A DNA stretch of 64,000 nt from the NCBI GenBank assembly GCA_948146395.1, contig OX411552.1, positions 54,052,399 through 54,116,398 on the forward strand, in the 5' to 3' direction. Every line of letters begins with the position of its first letter. Positions within the stretch are counted from its first letter, which is position 1. The notes beneath the pieces are model-generated. The model was given only the letters and a program-made list of their open reading frames with translations. It was not told the origin of the DNA and did not search any database. Positions 33,701 to 48,700 of this stretch are shown piece after piece. The position numbers and the translations under genes are program-made. Source of the DNA: Fragum whitleyi (taxonomy: Eukaryota > Mollusca > Bivalvia > Cardiida > Cardiidae).

Positions 33701-36700
33701 GTATCAAGGGGAAGCTTTAATCAGTCATATTTTTGATACAGAGAAATCACCCTAAAAGAACATAGATTTTTTTTTCAAACATTGTATGAGTAGCTCTTAT
33801 TTGGAGAAATACTTCACTTTATCGAATATTAGTGGCTCAGATGAAATATTTCTTAAAAAAAAAAGAGAAATACATGGCAGAAAATATGTAATACATGTAC
33901 AGTACATTTGTACTTATGTTTGATATGATGTAATGGTCAGTAATTTAGTCTATGTTTTATCTGAGTCCATAGATATTTGTTCGATACAATTCTGTTACTG
34001 TATGTTATTCATAGAATATGACTTGAGTGGTTAATCTTAGTTGAAATGAGGGGGTTCAACAATTTACTGTATGTTTGTAGATATAGCCGGAGACATGTAA
34101 ATAAATGACACTGTGAGGGTGTTGGAATGGCTTGGACACTGTTCTTAAAAAATATTTGCAGTAAAATTTTCTAAATATCAATAAAGATAAATTAGAATAT
34201 CCAGAGAACAGAACTACCATAAAACCAGATATGCAAAATTATATGCACTAACAATCAATTTGCAAAAAATTTTTTAGGATGGTCTTTTTGATCAAGTTTT
34301 CTTATAACTTTCATTACCTGAATGTCTGATATATGCGTTCCTAGGAGTATCACTTGTTGAGTTGCCTTATCATTTGGTTTTGTGACTACTTGGTACATGA
34401 TTAAATTGATTGAAAAAACAAAGTCGAGGGGTCAAATCTTAGGAAAACCTAGAAGCAACGTTTGACTAAAAAGTTTTTTTACTTAGTCAGAATGCTTGTC
34501 TACATAAAATCTTGCACAATTGAGAAATTGAGTTAAGTGGGATAATAAAAGGACTGGTAGGTCACAAGGTCAAAACTTGTAAAAAAAATTTTGGTTTAAA
34601 TGTCTTAAAACTTCATCAGAATTTTTGTCCCCATGATATCTGGGACAAGTTTTGAATTTGGTCAAGTCAGTCATGTATTTCATATTAGTAGTTCTGGCAT
34701 TTTGCCAACTTTGTTCACAATACCTCAAATGAGCGCTTAAGGACCAATGGTCCTCTTGTTGTGTACTATTAATTAAATCCATGATATTCCACTGTCTTAA
34801 AGGTAAAATGGTTATGTTTCTATGAATTATTTGATCATTTGCGTAAATGTCTCAGAATAGACTATGGTTGAATGCACTTTATGTTGGTTGTGTGTTTTGT
34901 CTTTCCTATGGAGAATAACAACAACTTTGCTTTAAATTGTAGAAAATATGAAAATTTGGTGGGCAGGTTGAGCTCTTGTGGTAAAAACAAGATGTTTTTT
35001 TTGTATGACGTTTTGGTTTGTTACTGGACAATTGAATCAAATTAGTGTGATGTCAAAAGAAAAGTATTGCCTGTTTTTCCTTTACATCTGTAAAAACAAC
35101 AATATACCATATTATCCCCAAGTATTCAGACAGGTCCAAGCAAACATTGTAGACTCAGATCAAACTGCTCCTAAGGGATCAGTTTAACCAGCCTTGCGTT
35201 CAGGATCTCAAAACAGGGCAAACAGTTTTCCAACGGTACCCGCTTTGCATGTGCACTTGCGTGCAAAGCAGGGTACGATTGAAAAACTATTTGCACTATT
35301 TTGTGATTCTAAATGCTAGCCTGGGTCCATAACATTGCCTTGCTCTGAGCCTCGTTTGAACACATTTACATGTATCAATTTATTTTTTAAAAGAATTCTA
35401 GAGCAATAATTATCTGTCTATTTTGAGTCAGAAATTTTAGGGAAATTACTGTTATAATTGACATAAAAATGTTAACAAAGTTTGTACAAAAGAACATTAA
35501 AGTACTGACTTCCTCACAGCTTAATGAATGCTGCAGCTTGTATCCCTACTTCCTTTGGAGATGGCTTGTCCTTAAATGTGCTCTTGTGAATCTTTACCAG
35601 CAACATTTCTGTGAAAAAAAACATTGCAATAAAATGGTTGCTGTTAACAGATTGTAAGGGTTGTTGGTAAAACATTGTAATAAAAGAGTTATTTATCTAC
35701 TGTGAATTAACCCTTGTCATGCTGAACCCGGAATATTCCTGCTTTGGCAGGAGCTATAGACAAAAATCAGCCTGCACATATGTGCAGTCTGATGTTAGTC
35801 TACACCACCAGGTGACCTGTTTCTCACTTTCAAACCAGAATAGTCAATAGACTTAGTTTTTCAAATAAAAATTGGCCTTCAGTTGGTACTTTCAGTGCTT
35901 TTTGCCCTTTGATTTTGATGACAATTTTTAGCCAAAAAATATTCAGCATGACAAGGGTTAAGATTAAATGATTTTAGTACTCTGAATGTTGAAGGGTCTC
36001 TATAAAACTATTGTAAGTGCTTATAAATATATGAGCACATACATGGTTTTGCACTGATTCTTGGAAATAAGGTTCTATTGTCATAACTTTTATTGACATA
36101 CACAAATGCTTAGTTTAGAGAGGAAGTTCAATTGGCTACAACCTGGCTGGGAGGGTATTCATGTGGATATCGCAGTTCTTTTAATTTTTTCTTGTTTTTA
36201 ACTGAAATTGTGAGAGAAATATTCATTTAAGCACCTACCAAGATGTTAAATAGAAAAATTTATTCAAGATTATGGTTGTTATTGTATTAACTTTGTTGTT
36301 AAGAAAGGTTATGTTAAAAAATAAAAGTATTGGTTATTGAAATATTTGATTATGTTTTTGCTTTTCTTTTACAGTTAAGTGTACTAAAAATAAAATCTTT
36401 TAAAGTTTAGTATTATCTTTCATAATTATTGTTTATTTAATTGAGCTCACACTTATCTCAGAATATCTGAGAATATGGAAAATTTGGATAATCTTTTAAA
36501 GGACAATGTAGAATGTAAATCCAACCTTTTTTTAGGATAGGAAAACATTTGAGATTGTTTTTAAAATTTTACCCTGCTTTGCACATAAGTGCAAATTTAA
36601 AATAGGGTAAAATTTTTGAAACATTTCCATCTGAAATGCAAGGCATATTTGGTGATACAAACTTTCATGAAAGAAGTAAACATAAAAGGAACAAACATGT

Positions 36701-39700
36701 TATTGGCTATTTTTCTTATTTTTTTAATGACATTTTTTCTCATTTTATTCAACCCTTTCCCATGGATATGAGCTAGCCCTGGACTAGTTTATAAAGGTGA
36801 GTATCTATAGTGGCCCCTGTATCTCCTTAACTAGCACAACTTTGAAGTTAACTAGCAAAGTTACAGACAGTAGGGGGTAAATCCAATCTAAAATCTTTAT
36901 TTCTTATTGAAACCCTTTGTTGTGGGTACTCATTTGAATTGTCTCAGCGAGAGGATTCTAATGATTATGCACAACTTACCATTTGTGAAAGTATTATTCA
37001 TTGAGATACTTTTATCTAAAATGCAGAATACCCCCCTCCTTCTGAACTAGTACAACCATATACACCAGCCATCCTTCATGTTTAGCTCTTTCTTACTTTG
37101 TGATCACCCTTTGTCCTGACTTTGTCACGCTTCATCTTGATTGTGCAAAATATCAATTGGTTATAAGCTTTATAACAGATTGATATTCCAGAAATATTCA
37201 AAGAGATAAATGATTTTATAGCTCAGTTGTTCTCAAAGAAAACCCAAGATGTTGCAATAGCCTTATTGTCATAATGAAGGCGAAACTCTCACACAGAGTT
37301 AAGTTTTGTCATAGTCATATTTTTGTCAACTCAGGTGAGCTATCTATAGGGTATCTGAAGAACTTTTCTATTCTGGGGTGTATGCTATAAATTTCTTATA
37401 ACAATTTGGTATGGACAGTTATTCTTATAGATCTGAGATATTGTCTTAGTGAAAAAAAAAAAAAAATTAATCAGAGAGCTATTAATGGCAATTAGAAAGG
37501 TGTGCACTTTAGAATCCGGATTTGGAAAATCATTGGAAAAAAATAATTGAGCCTGTGTGGGACATTTCCAACAATTTGACACCTGCATGGGATGCAAACA
37601 TTTAGTAACCCAGACAGTTACATAGTGCAATAAGAAGATTGCCTAACTGTCTACAGATATTTTCCATTCTTATCTTTCTACAAATTGTATAGTGAAGACT
37701 CTGGTCAGACTGTGCAGATGCACAGACTGGCCAGGGTCTTTGCTTTGCGCAAAATTTCACACAATGAAATTGTTGGAAATGTCAGGCACAGGCTCAATTA
37801 TTTTCAATCATACTTAACTCCTATTGGAGCGTGCTCGACTTGTTAGAGTAGCGAGTATTATATCAATATTATTGCCAAAATTATTGACAATGATTTTGGA
37901 CCAATTATCAATGTTGCACAAACATCATCTATATTATTGCCAAACCACAGGATTGACAAAAGTATTGATTGTGTATGAGTATTATTGACAATTTACCGTA
38001 TTTCCTCCAATAATAGCGCCCTCCCCAATAGTAGCATCCGTAATTTTTTTTTACAAAGATTGATTGACTGAATGTAGTTTTATGCCGCTTTCAACATTTT
38101 TTCAGTTTTATCCTGGTAGATATTGATCTACTTTTACAATGGGTTGATAATCATAGACTTATGTGAAATAGCAGCTGGAGGCTAGGAAAAGATGTCATTG
38201 TAGTACTGGTGAGAGAAATACCAGGAAATAATTGTTAGGTGATCTAACTTGAAGATTGTTGAAAGTAGCATCAGAAACCCATTCAAACAAACAAAAAACT
38301 TTTACAAGGAATATTTCTTGCTTGGAAACTATTCTCTGAAATGTCTGTTGCAAGCAACACTGAAAATTTCAGAGAGGACAGTAATACTGTTGCTAACTTA
38401 CTACTTTAAACATTGTGATTGCAGTCTGTGGCCCCTGAATGATCAAATAATAAACTAATTGACATTTGGATGTGGTATTAAACCTATGCTCCTTTACAGT
38501 TTTGATGATATACACCAACTGCATTAAGCCTTCTCATGGGTATCACATTACATTGTACCTACTGTGCACAAAGCTTTGGCAAGCATTATAGCTAAGATCA
38601 GTTTTTCCAGTTTGATCTAAGCCGATACTGACTACTCTGTAATCAATAAAAGAGGGGAAACTTGACCGAGACTGTTTTATTAGCTCGGCTGTTTTTCAAA
38701 GAAAATCCGAAGTATTACTATAACCTTGGTGTCGTTGTTGTTGTTTTTGTTGTCATCGTTCGAAAACTGAGACATTTTGTGATATCTCTGGTTCTACTGA
38801 AGGCATTCTTTTGAAACTTGGCACACATATTCACCATCAAAAGAGCAACCTATAATATCAAGGGAGATAACTCTTGGTACATTTTGTTCAAATTAATTAT
38901 GCCCCCCTTTCAACTTAGATTTTTTTCCACCATCCAGCTCTCAATAGCCGAGCGTAGGCACCATTGGGGGGTGCTGTTGTTGACTCAATAAATTGCAATT
39001 TATTTAAAACAATTTTAAGATCAGCAGGATAAGGGTAAGAAACGTAGTTAAAGCAGGAGCTTGGAGTAATTTTGTGCTTTGTCCTTGAACTAAAACATGT
39101 AACAACTATTTAACAAAGTTATAAACATGTTTGGGAGCTACTAAAGACACAAGCTTTTATTTAGTACCAATTTTCTGATGAAAAGTATATATCTATGAAA
39201 CTGATGTCTATTTTCAAGATTTTTTTCCCCTTTAATTTGACTTTATTTTTTTGTCTGCAAAACCATGCAATTGATTTTTAGCTCCACTGGCTGAAAGCCA
39301 CTGGGGCTATTGTCATGACGTTGTGTCCGTCGTGCGTGCGTCCATCCGTGTGTCCGGTCTTGAACTTTTTCTTTAAAAATCCTCTCCTCAGAAACTACTG
39401 GATGAATTTCAACCAAACTTCACAGGAATGATTCTTGGGTGACCCTTTTTCAAAGTTGTTCAAGAAATTTTGATCCAATGAAAAACATGGATTTGATGGG
39501 TGTGGCTAATTTCCAAATATGGTAAAAAATGTCTTTTCTCAAGTTCTAATTGATGGATACCAATTTTTACATGAATGATCCTTGAGTGACCCTTTATGGG
39601 TCTACAAAAAATTATTGTGATCAAATGAAAAATATGTATTTTATGGGCGGAGGTCATTTCTTTATATGTTATATAGTGGAAACTTTGAAAATCCTTTTCT

Positions 39701-42700
39701 CAGAATGTAATTGATGGATATCAATCAAATTTCACTGGAATGATTTTTGAGTGACCCTTTACCAGTCTAATAAAAATTATTGTGATCGGATGAAAAAATT
39801 GTATTTTATGGGCGGAAGTCATTTTTCTATATGTTATATAGTGCAAACATTGAAAATCATTTTCACAGAATTAAACTGATGGATATCAATCAAACTTCAT
39901 TGATATGATCCCTGGGTGACCCATTATCATGCAGCCAAAAATTATTGTCATTGGATGAAAAATATGTCTTTTATGGGCGGAGGTCATTTCTCTTTATGTT
40001 ATATATAAGAAATTTTGAAAATCATTTCAATTAACATCAATAAAACCCAAAATATGTAAAAATCATAAAGGTCAAAACTTAGATTTGCTATTACAAGAAT
40101 TTCAAGCCTGTGAAGCGACTCAAGCCATTCATGGCTTTCTAGTTTAGAGTAAATCATGACCCAAATTACAGAAAAAGATGTACACAATTCTTACATTTTA
40201 GTGATCAGCTGTTATGGGGATTTTTTTTTCTGGAGTAAATATTGAAGGGTTAGCTACAAAAAGGGAGGACACTCTAATTGGGGAGATAAACCATGTTCTT
40301 TGGGACATACCTTATATCAGTAAATAGCTGTGGTGGTGATTGAAAATGGATGAAGCATACCTTGCACTTAACATTAAATTAAAAAAAAAAAGATTAAAAA
40401 TTAACCATTGTTTGTCATGTATACCAATCATTTGTTTAGTAATAAAAAATCATGAATTATATTATAACTATAACCTGCTGAATTTGATTCTACATTGAAC
40501 AAATAAGAAATGGTGGAGATATTTCTGGTTCAAATATTTCCTATATTGCAATTGATTAAGTAGGAAGCAGACAGTGTAGGTTGAGATCAGACTGATTTTA
40601 GTTCATACTGTCTGCCAAAACTTTGTGTACAGCAAGCATATTGTTGGTTCAGTGCAAAACAGTTATAACTGCCTATATGTTTATAGGCAGTTATTACTGT
40701 TTTGCACTGAGTCATCGATATGTCTTAAGCAGCATGAAAAAGGTTAATATCTTGGATAATGTTACAAATTTTATTAGGGTTGGGTATCAAAATCTATAAT
40801 TCAGAAAATTTGATATCAAACTGTTATAGTTTGAAATAAATGTATGGAATAAAAATATGCACAGGTTAAGTACATGTATTGTCAAAAACAGGTTAAGCTA
40901 AAGGTTCAAATTTTTAATAATATGGATTTCTTTTCTTAAGAAGTTTAGAATATCATTTTTGGATAATGTATATTACATAATCTGTCATGATGAACTTTCA
41001 CATACATGGTATATATGGTTTTAGAAACTTCAAGTTTAGTGTTAGTTTTGAGAGTTTATGCTTTATTTGTAGTGCTATGTTCTGTCTATAGCTCTTTTGT
41101 TATTGTTGGATGAAAAGCAGTCCCCTATTGATTCATCACATATGATCAATACTATTTCAATTTACAGGATTATTGATCATATATTCGCAACATTGAAGTA
41201 GAAATTTTATTTGTGTTTGTTAATTCTCACATCCCTGAAAATATTTGTAAAGAGTTTAATGCCAATTACAACACTATTTCAGACTCTTTCTATTGGAAGC
41301 AAACAAAATTAGCAAATTGTTTAATGCAAAATAAAACTTGATAGTCATTAAATGCATGATATATAGATTTATTAAGGTTATTTATTAAGCACCAAATCCA
41401 ATGTGGGATTGCAGCTGCAGGCTGGGAAAGGCTGTTATGGTTGTACTGGTGTGAGAAGTACCAGGAATCCATTTTTAGGTGCTCCAGCAGCCGCTATATG
41501 GCTGAAAGGTTGTTGAAAGCGTAATAAAACCCTGTTCAAACAATACAAGAACAAATAAAGCATAAGTCAGAATTATATAGTTGGAAAAGTATTTAAGTAA
41601 TCTGCTATGCAGAAATGTGTTAGAATGTTCCAGTTGTATTATGTTAGTTATGCATGCCTGTATGTAATGAGAAATAGTCACACAATATGTAACCTGTCAT
41701 ATGTTAAAATGCATGTGTTATTGTGTTACAAAAGGATGCATGAATGCTAGAAGATACTGATAAATACTGCATCACCTCTTAAAACGGGGATTAAACAATG
41801 GTGGCCCTCTTACACTGGTATCCATCTTTTAAAGGGCCATGTATTAGAGCTAAAGCTGGGACAAGAAGAAATTTAGAGCCGGGGTACCTGAGATCTTGTT
41901 ACCCATTGGTACTGGAGTTGCCCGTTATTACTGTCTTTATTTTGTATTTTATCAAATTAATACAAAGGTGGATCCACTATTTCTGTAAAGGGGTTTGAAC
42001 ATATAACTTCTGACATGATTTGTCCTGGGTGCAGGTTTTGCACGTCTGTAGCCAGGACTCTTAAATCTATCTGTTGTAAGTCCGTAGAACCATCTGGAAA
42101 CCAACATCAGAAAAGAAATGAAGACTGTTTTAAACAGTCTTCAATTCTTTTCTTAAGTTGATCCCCAAAGTGACATAGTGTATATTGAATAGTTGGTTAA
42201 CAGGTTATGGTTCAGGCCCCGGGCAGGAATATTACTGTACCCTATTTGTCCAGACCTTTTCTCCTTCATTTATAGATGGAATTCAAAATATCTTAGTGCA
42301 AATGTGATGAAAGGCATAGCTCTGTTGTATCATGCTTAGATAAACATTTTGATACTTTAGATTCTCTTTAAATTATACTACTATATAGTGGTTGCCCAAA
42401 ATTTCTTTCTCTTAATGGTACAAGTGTGAAAGCAAAAGTAATCAATTCTATACCCTTATCCTGCTGAATATAAAGTGGTGTCCCAGCAGTTTATTGGCGT
42501 CAATTTCTTTGTCTGGAGCATAACTCTGTCACCTTAATCTGATTGCCTTGGCAGTTATATTCCTATCATTATAATAGAGGGCAGTGCATAAGAACCATAA
42601 CTCTACCTAGCTTATTTTCTGAGTTATTGCCTTTTGATGTTTTCTTGTCCGCAGTTAGCATGCGTGTCTCGTGACAATTTGTCACCTTATTAGTTTTTCC

Positions 42701-45700
42701 AAATTCTACTGTTTTAAGATACTGTTCTTGTGATAACTACTGTATTTCTCTTGATAAATTCTCCAGTAACCTTTGCAAAACATTTATAGGGAGCTTTGTT
42801 TTGTACACAGTTATTTTGATATAGAGTTGATTCATGTTTTTGAAGGGTAAACATTTCAAAAGACCAAAAAAAGGGTGTAAAAACATTTTGAGGGTCTCTG
42901 TAATTGCCCTCAAAACATGAATAAATCCTTTTATTGCATAAAAAAATTAATGCATTGCACTGATACTTTTGTTTATACCAATGTTGCTTGGTAAATGTAT
43001 GACGTCACAAATTTTAACACGGGATTAAGATTAAGGTCTTTCGTTATTCTCTTTAAAAATGTTAAACATGAATGAATTTTACTCTTTTCACTAATCAATC
43101 TGTATGATTTTCAAGATGGTTCTATAAAGTATATAAAAAAGAATAGATGTATTCATGTTTTTGAGACAAAGAATCAGTACCAGTGAAATTGAATAAAGTT
43201 GATAGGCCTAGATTGTGGATATTTAACCCTTTGCTGTTTAATCCCTCCTTTTTACGTGCCTGTGATTTTATGATTGAGAAAACATTGTGAAAAAATAAGA
43301 AATTGCTTCTGACAAGCAATTTCTTCTTTTTCCTCACTATTTTCTACCCTACTGAATGGTTGTTTTTCAAATTAAATCCACTTTAAATTTTCGTCTACAA
43401 AGCCTTTGAATTTGGACAGGTCCAAAATTTCGTAAAAACAGGAAAGGGATAAGTAAAAAAAAAGCTGGATATTAACAGCACATGAATTTACTGATTCATC
43501 CACAAAACTTTAGATTTTATGCAACAATGATTATAATTATGTCCAATTATTTCTCAAGAGAAGGATCCGTGTGAAATTTACTTGGGAAGCTACATATGTA
43601 AAAGGGGAAGATGATTAGGACAAAATTTAATATGGTACATTAATATAGATTATTGTTTGTAATAGTTTTGCTCGTGCAATGTAAAACTATAGTGGTTGCC
43701 TGTATTCATGGTTATTGTCTCTTTTCCGACCATTCTATTTTCTAAAATGTTTGTCCTTCAAATTACATTTAATCTGTTCCATGTATCCACCTTGATATGA
43801 AGAAATCTTAATATCCAAGAGCCTTTGATTGATAGCCATTTCATAATGTACAGTATTGATTGGGCTAGAATGATACAAAATGTAAACATACTGTTAAATC
43901 TCACTTTTGTATGAAATAATTTGAGCATAGAGTCAATTAAAGTAAGTTAACATGATGGCAACTTAATTTTTTGATGAAAAATGATAATTCAAGACTGGTT
44001 TAAAATCTTCTTTTCAAAACCTATACTTAAACCTTGTCACGCTGAATAAATTTTGGCTAAAAAATTTCATCAAAATCAAAGGGCAAAAAGTGCTGAAAGT
44101 ACTAACTGAAGGTCATTTTTTATTTGAAAATCTAAATCTTTTGACATTTCAGGTTTGAAAGTGAGAAACAGGTGGTGTAGACTAACATCAGACTGCACAT
44201 ATGTGCAGGCTGATGTTTGTCTGTAGCTCCTGCCAAAGCAGGAATATTTTGGGTTCAGTATGACAAGGGTTAACTTTTCTAACCTTTGTCTCTTTAGAAA
44301 AAATCAGGTTGTTCACAATGTTTATCTTCAGCTTTTTATATGTTGCCTGAAGTGGTTGTATATTGTATCACCTTTTCCACCTATCTGTCCATCCATCTGT
44401 TTGTCTGCCTGTCAGTCCATACATGAATTTCTTATTAGCACTACTCCTTGAATTATGGATGCATTTGCATGGAACGTTCACAAATTTTCCTCATTAACCC
44501 TTTGCTGTTTAATCTCTGCTTTTTATGTGCCTGTGATTTTATGATTTAGGAAACATTGTGAAAAAAGAAGAAATTGCTTCTGTTAAGCAATTTCTTCTTT
44601 TTCCACACTATTTTCTACCCTACTGAATGGTTATTTTTCAAATTAAACCCACTTTAAATTTTCGTCTGCAAAAGCTTTGAATTTGGACAGATCCAAAGTT
44701 TTGTAAAACGGGAAAGGGTTAAGTAACCATATGCATATTGTTGCAATTTTGAGATACTATGTTGCGTCACTGCTGGGCTTTCATTCAAAAATGTTCCTGT
44801 TGCAGTGTATATGAACCTGTGAGTGACATTTCCAACAATTTGAAATGCTGATGAGGTGCATACATTGGGTAGCATAGACAACCACATACTGTAAATGTAA
44901 AGTCATCTGATTGTCAACAGATACTTTGAGACCTTATTTATCTACTAGATGCACAGTAAAGACTCTGGTCAGACTGTGCAGATGCACAGACTGGCCAGAG
45001 TCTTTGCCCACATTTGAAATTGTTGGAAAAGTCACACACAGGGTCATATTATGACGCTGGCACTCTTGTTTCTTTAGAGGCATCAAAAAATTGTATTGTG
45101 TGAGAATGTTGCCCATACAATAATAATTTAATATTGTCAATCTGTAGCTGCTATAAATCACTAGATTTGATAGATATTTTGGAAAATGTCTTTCTTTTAT
45201 ATTTCAGAACTGCTTGTTTCAAGTCGCCTTAGCTCAAATTCAGGTGAGAACAGTCAGTATTTATAAAGACCCAAAGAATCCTCTTAATCAAGGGTTCAGC
45301 CCAAGATTGTACTTGTACTTCAATATATAGACACTAAGTTAATACTTGGGCTTAACCCTCAATATGTTCAGAGTGAAATCACTGCATAGTAGTTATTGAG
45401 GAAGGAAATTCATAAAACTTAGCAATTTTCCTGTTTCTGTAACAGAAATGTCAATTGAACATCTCACTTCTGTTATCAATACCTTTGAAATTTAATTTTC
45501 TTAATAGATTCATTCTGTTTTAAACACATTCTTGTTAAGTTTCTATGCAGATTCTTTGCTGATTACTAAGTATGTGATCTGGCTACTTAGTCCAAATAAA
45601 TAGGTTTGAAATCACAAAATATTTATGCCATACTACTTTGATGATAATTGTTTTTTTCTGTGGAAGGTCTCTTTATCTATTTATGAGTGAACAAGGAATG

Positions 45701-48700
45701 TTTCAATATGAAATAATCAAATGAAAGTCAATTTGAAATTGAAGATAATTTACTGATAGGCATTTAAGAAAAAATATCTAGGAGCTTAGTTCCGATTACA
45801 AATACAGCTTTATGTATCATGCTTCTTGTATTACAGAAAGTAATCAGTTTATGCGTAATTCTGGTGGACGGAGAAGCAATCGTAGCAGTGCCCTCAAGTC
45901 CCTGATTCAAGCCTCATCTAGTGCCATGAGACAGACTGTGATTAGATCAAGCTGGGGGTCCACTGAGGACCTGAGTGGGGGCAGTCAGACCCCTCGATCA
46001 TCCCCCTCTGTATCCCCCAGAAATAGTGCTGAACCCTCGCCTGTGTCCAGGAGAAAAGGATCGGTGAGTAAATAATCTGTAAAACATCCCTTTTAGTTAA
46101 CTCCTCTCATATAATTCACAACATTTACAAAGCCTCAATGTCTCAAAAATGGGTAATAATTTGAAATGTCTCATTAATTCAAATTCAACAAAATAAAAGA
46201 TAACTATTTTATGCTCTTTGTTGTAGAGTATATATATAGAGTACTTGAGATATGAGGCTGTAAGATTTTAAATATAATATATGAGCCTGTGTGTGACATT
46301 TCCAACAATTTCACAAGTGGGCACGTTAAAGTCTCTTGCCAGTCTGTGCATCTGCACAGCCTGACAAAAGACTTCACTTTGCTTTGCGCTCTGAAGATGG
46401 ACAAGGTCTTAACACACCCCCCTGCTCCCCCCATTAGGCAGTCAGGGTATATTCTTATTATATTGTGTGATTGTTTAGGTAAAGTCTGTTCATCACACAC
46501 ACATGAAATATTTTTAAATGCCACACAGAGGCTAACTTTACATTACTTTTGCACTGAACTCTTATTGGTCTGAGTTAGGCACTTGGCTTGCAATAAGTTG
46601 TGTGATAGATCAATAATGTCATTGAAAATTTATAAAAAAAAATGTACAGGAAAGGTTTTAATGAAATTAACAAGGTTTTGTTCATCAGAATTTATATGGA
46701 ATATTCCTTTGTTGTAGTTTTCAAGAGACAAGGAGTTGATGCCCCCACCTTCAGGTCCATATCGAGGTAAAAATAGACGTGCCATGCCAACATCAGTGAG
46801 TAAAGAGAGTTTGATGTCAGAGGACAAAAGATTGAGGTAACTAGATTTATCCTGATGATATGTTTATAAACAGAGTACATTTTCATCCTGATAATGATTC
46901 TGATAACACCAGTGTGTAAGGAAAGTCCTTTGTAAAATGACAAGAGATTGAAGTAACTATACACTTTTTGAGGCTACATATTCTGATAACATCAGTTTTT
47001 TAGCAGGGTGTTATTTCTATTTACAAACAAAATCGTGTTATTATTTTGATTGATATTTTCACTGAGTATGGGATGTTGCTTATGTTACATATTGTTGCTT
47101 ATTGGTTGCATTTATTCTTGCAAAGCTTTGTGTAAAATACAAGGCTATTTTCTAAACTTACACTTCAATGATATTTTAAATAAAGTTGTCTTGTCTTTTG
47201 TGGTGCATTTTCTTAACCCTTGTCATGCTGAACCCGGAATATTCCTGCTTTGGCAGGAGCTATAGACAACAACAGCCTGCACATGTGTGCAGTCTGATGT
47301 TATTCTACACCACCTGTTTCTCATTTTCAAACCAGAATCGTCCATAGATTTAGTTTTCAGAGTAAAATTGACCTACAGTTTGGACTTTCAGTGCTTTTTA
47401 CCCTTTGCTTTGGATGCAAATTTTTAGCCAAAATTTATTCAGCATGACAAGGGTTAAGATTGAGAATATTTTAACAATCTCTAAGAAAATGATAAAGTGA
47501 TCCATGATGTCAATATGTATTGCTCTTTTTGAAATACAATGTATGTTGCTATTTGATTTAGGAATTTTCGCTGATGAAAACACTTTTGATAATTTTGTAT
47601 GTTTCATTCACATACATGACTTTTTGTGATTTTTAGCTCACCTGAGCACATCGTGCTCAAGGTGAGCTTTTGTGATCATTGGATGTCCGTCGTCCGTCGT
47701 GCGTCGTCCGTCGTCAGACGTCAACAATTTAGGTGTTTACACTCTAGAGGCCACAAATATGGACCAATCATCATGAAACTTTGTCAGAATGTTCTCCAGG
47801 ACGCAAGGATGAACCCTATCGAAAATGGGAAGATTCCGTGTCATATCAAGGGAAAAGGGACCTAAAAGACAATTTTCTTGTTTACACTCTAGAGGCCACA
47901 AATATGGTCCAATCTTCATGAAACTTGGTCATAATGTTCTCCAGGTCACAAGGATGAACCCTATCTAAAATGGGAAGGATCCGTGCCATATCACGGGAAA
48001 AGGGGCCTTAAAGACAATTTTCTTGTTTACACTCTAGAGGCCACAAATATGGCCCAATCTTCATGAAACTTTGTCAGAATGTTGTTCAGGTCACAAGGAT
48101 GAACCCTATTGAAAATGGGCAGGATCTATGCCATATCATGGGAAAAGGGGCCTTAATGACAATTTTCTTGTTTACACTCTAGTGGTCACAAATATGGTCA
48201 AATCTTCATGAAACTTAGTCAGAATGTTTGCTAGGTCTCAAAGATGAACCCTATTTAAAATAGGAAGGATCCATGCCATATCACGGGAAAAGGGGCCTTA
48301 ATGACGTTTTTTTTGTTTACACTCTAGAAGCCACAAACATGGTCCAATCATCATTACTCTTGGTCAGAAAGTTTGTTAGGTCATGAGGATTAACTCTTTT
48401 GAAAATGGGATGGATCCGTGCCATATCATGGGAAAAGGGGCCTTAATGATAATTATTCTTGTTTACACTCTAGTAGCCACAAATATGGTCATATCATCAT
48501 GAAATGTGGTCAGAATGTTTGTTAGGTCATGAGGATGAACTCTTTTGAAAATGGGAAGGATCTGTGCCATATCACGGGAAAAGGGGCTTTAATGAAAATT
48601 TTCTTTTTAGAGCTCCAGACGCAACAAATATTGTCCAATCTTCACAAAACTTGGTCAAAATGTTTGAAAGGTCACAAGAAAGAACTCTGTTGAAAATGGG

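Larger units (their letters stand above)
27021..45207 (+). other. Large intron of the SOWAH long isoform (19.1 kb from 26080), mostly repeats
   Basis: No exon was recognised. It contains the elements listed separately. Intervening stretches without any recognised feature include roughly 27030-28220, 29160-29860, 33670-34500, 34770-35190, 36000-36860, 40150-40640, 40720-42050, 42180-42820 and 43530-44020. A weak member of the AAGAAATTGCTT hairpin family lies near 29380. Confidence 0.55.
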
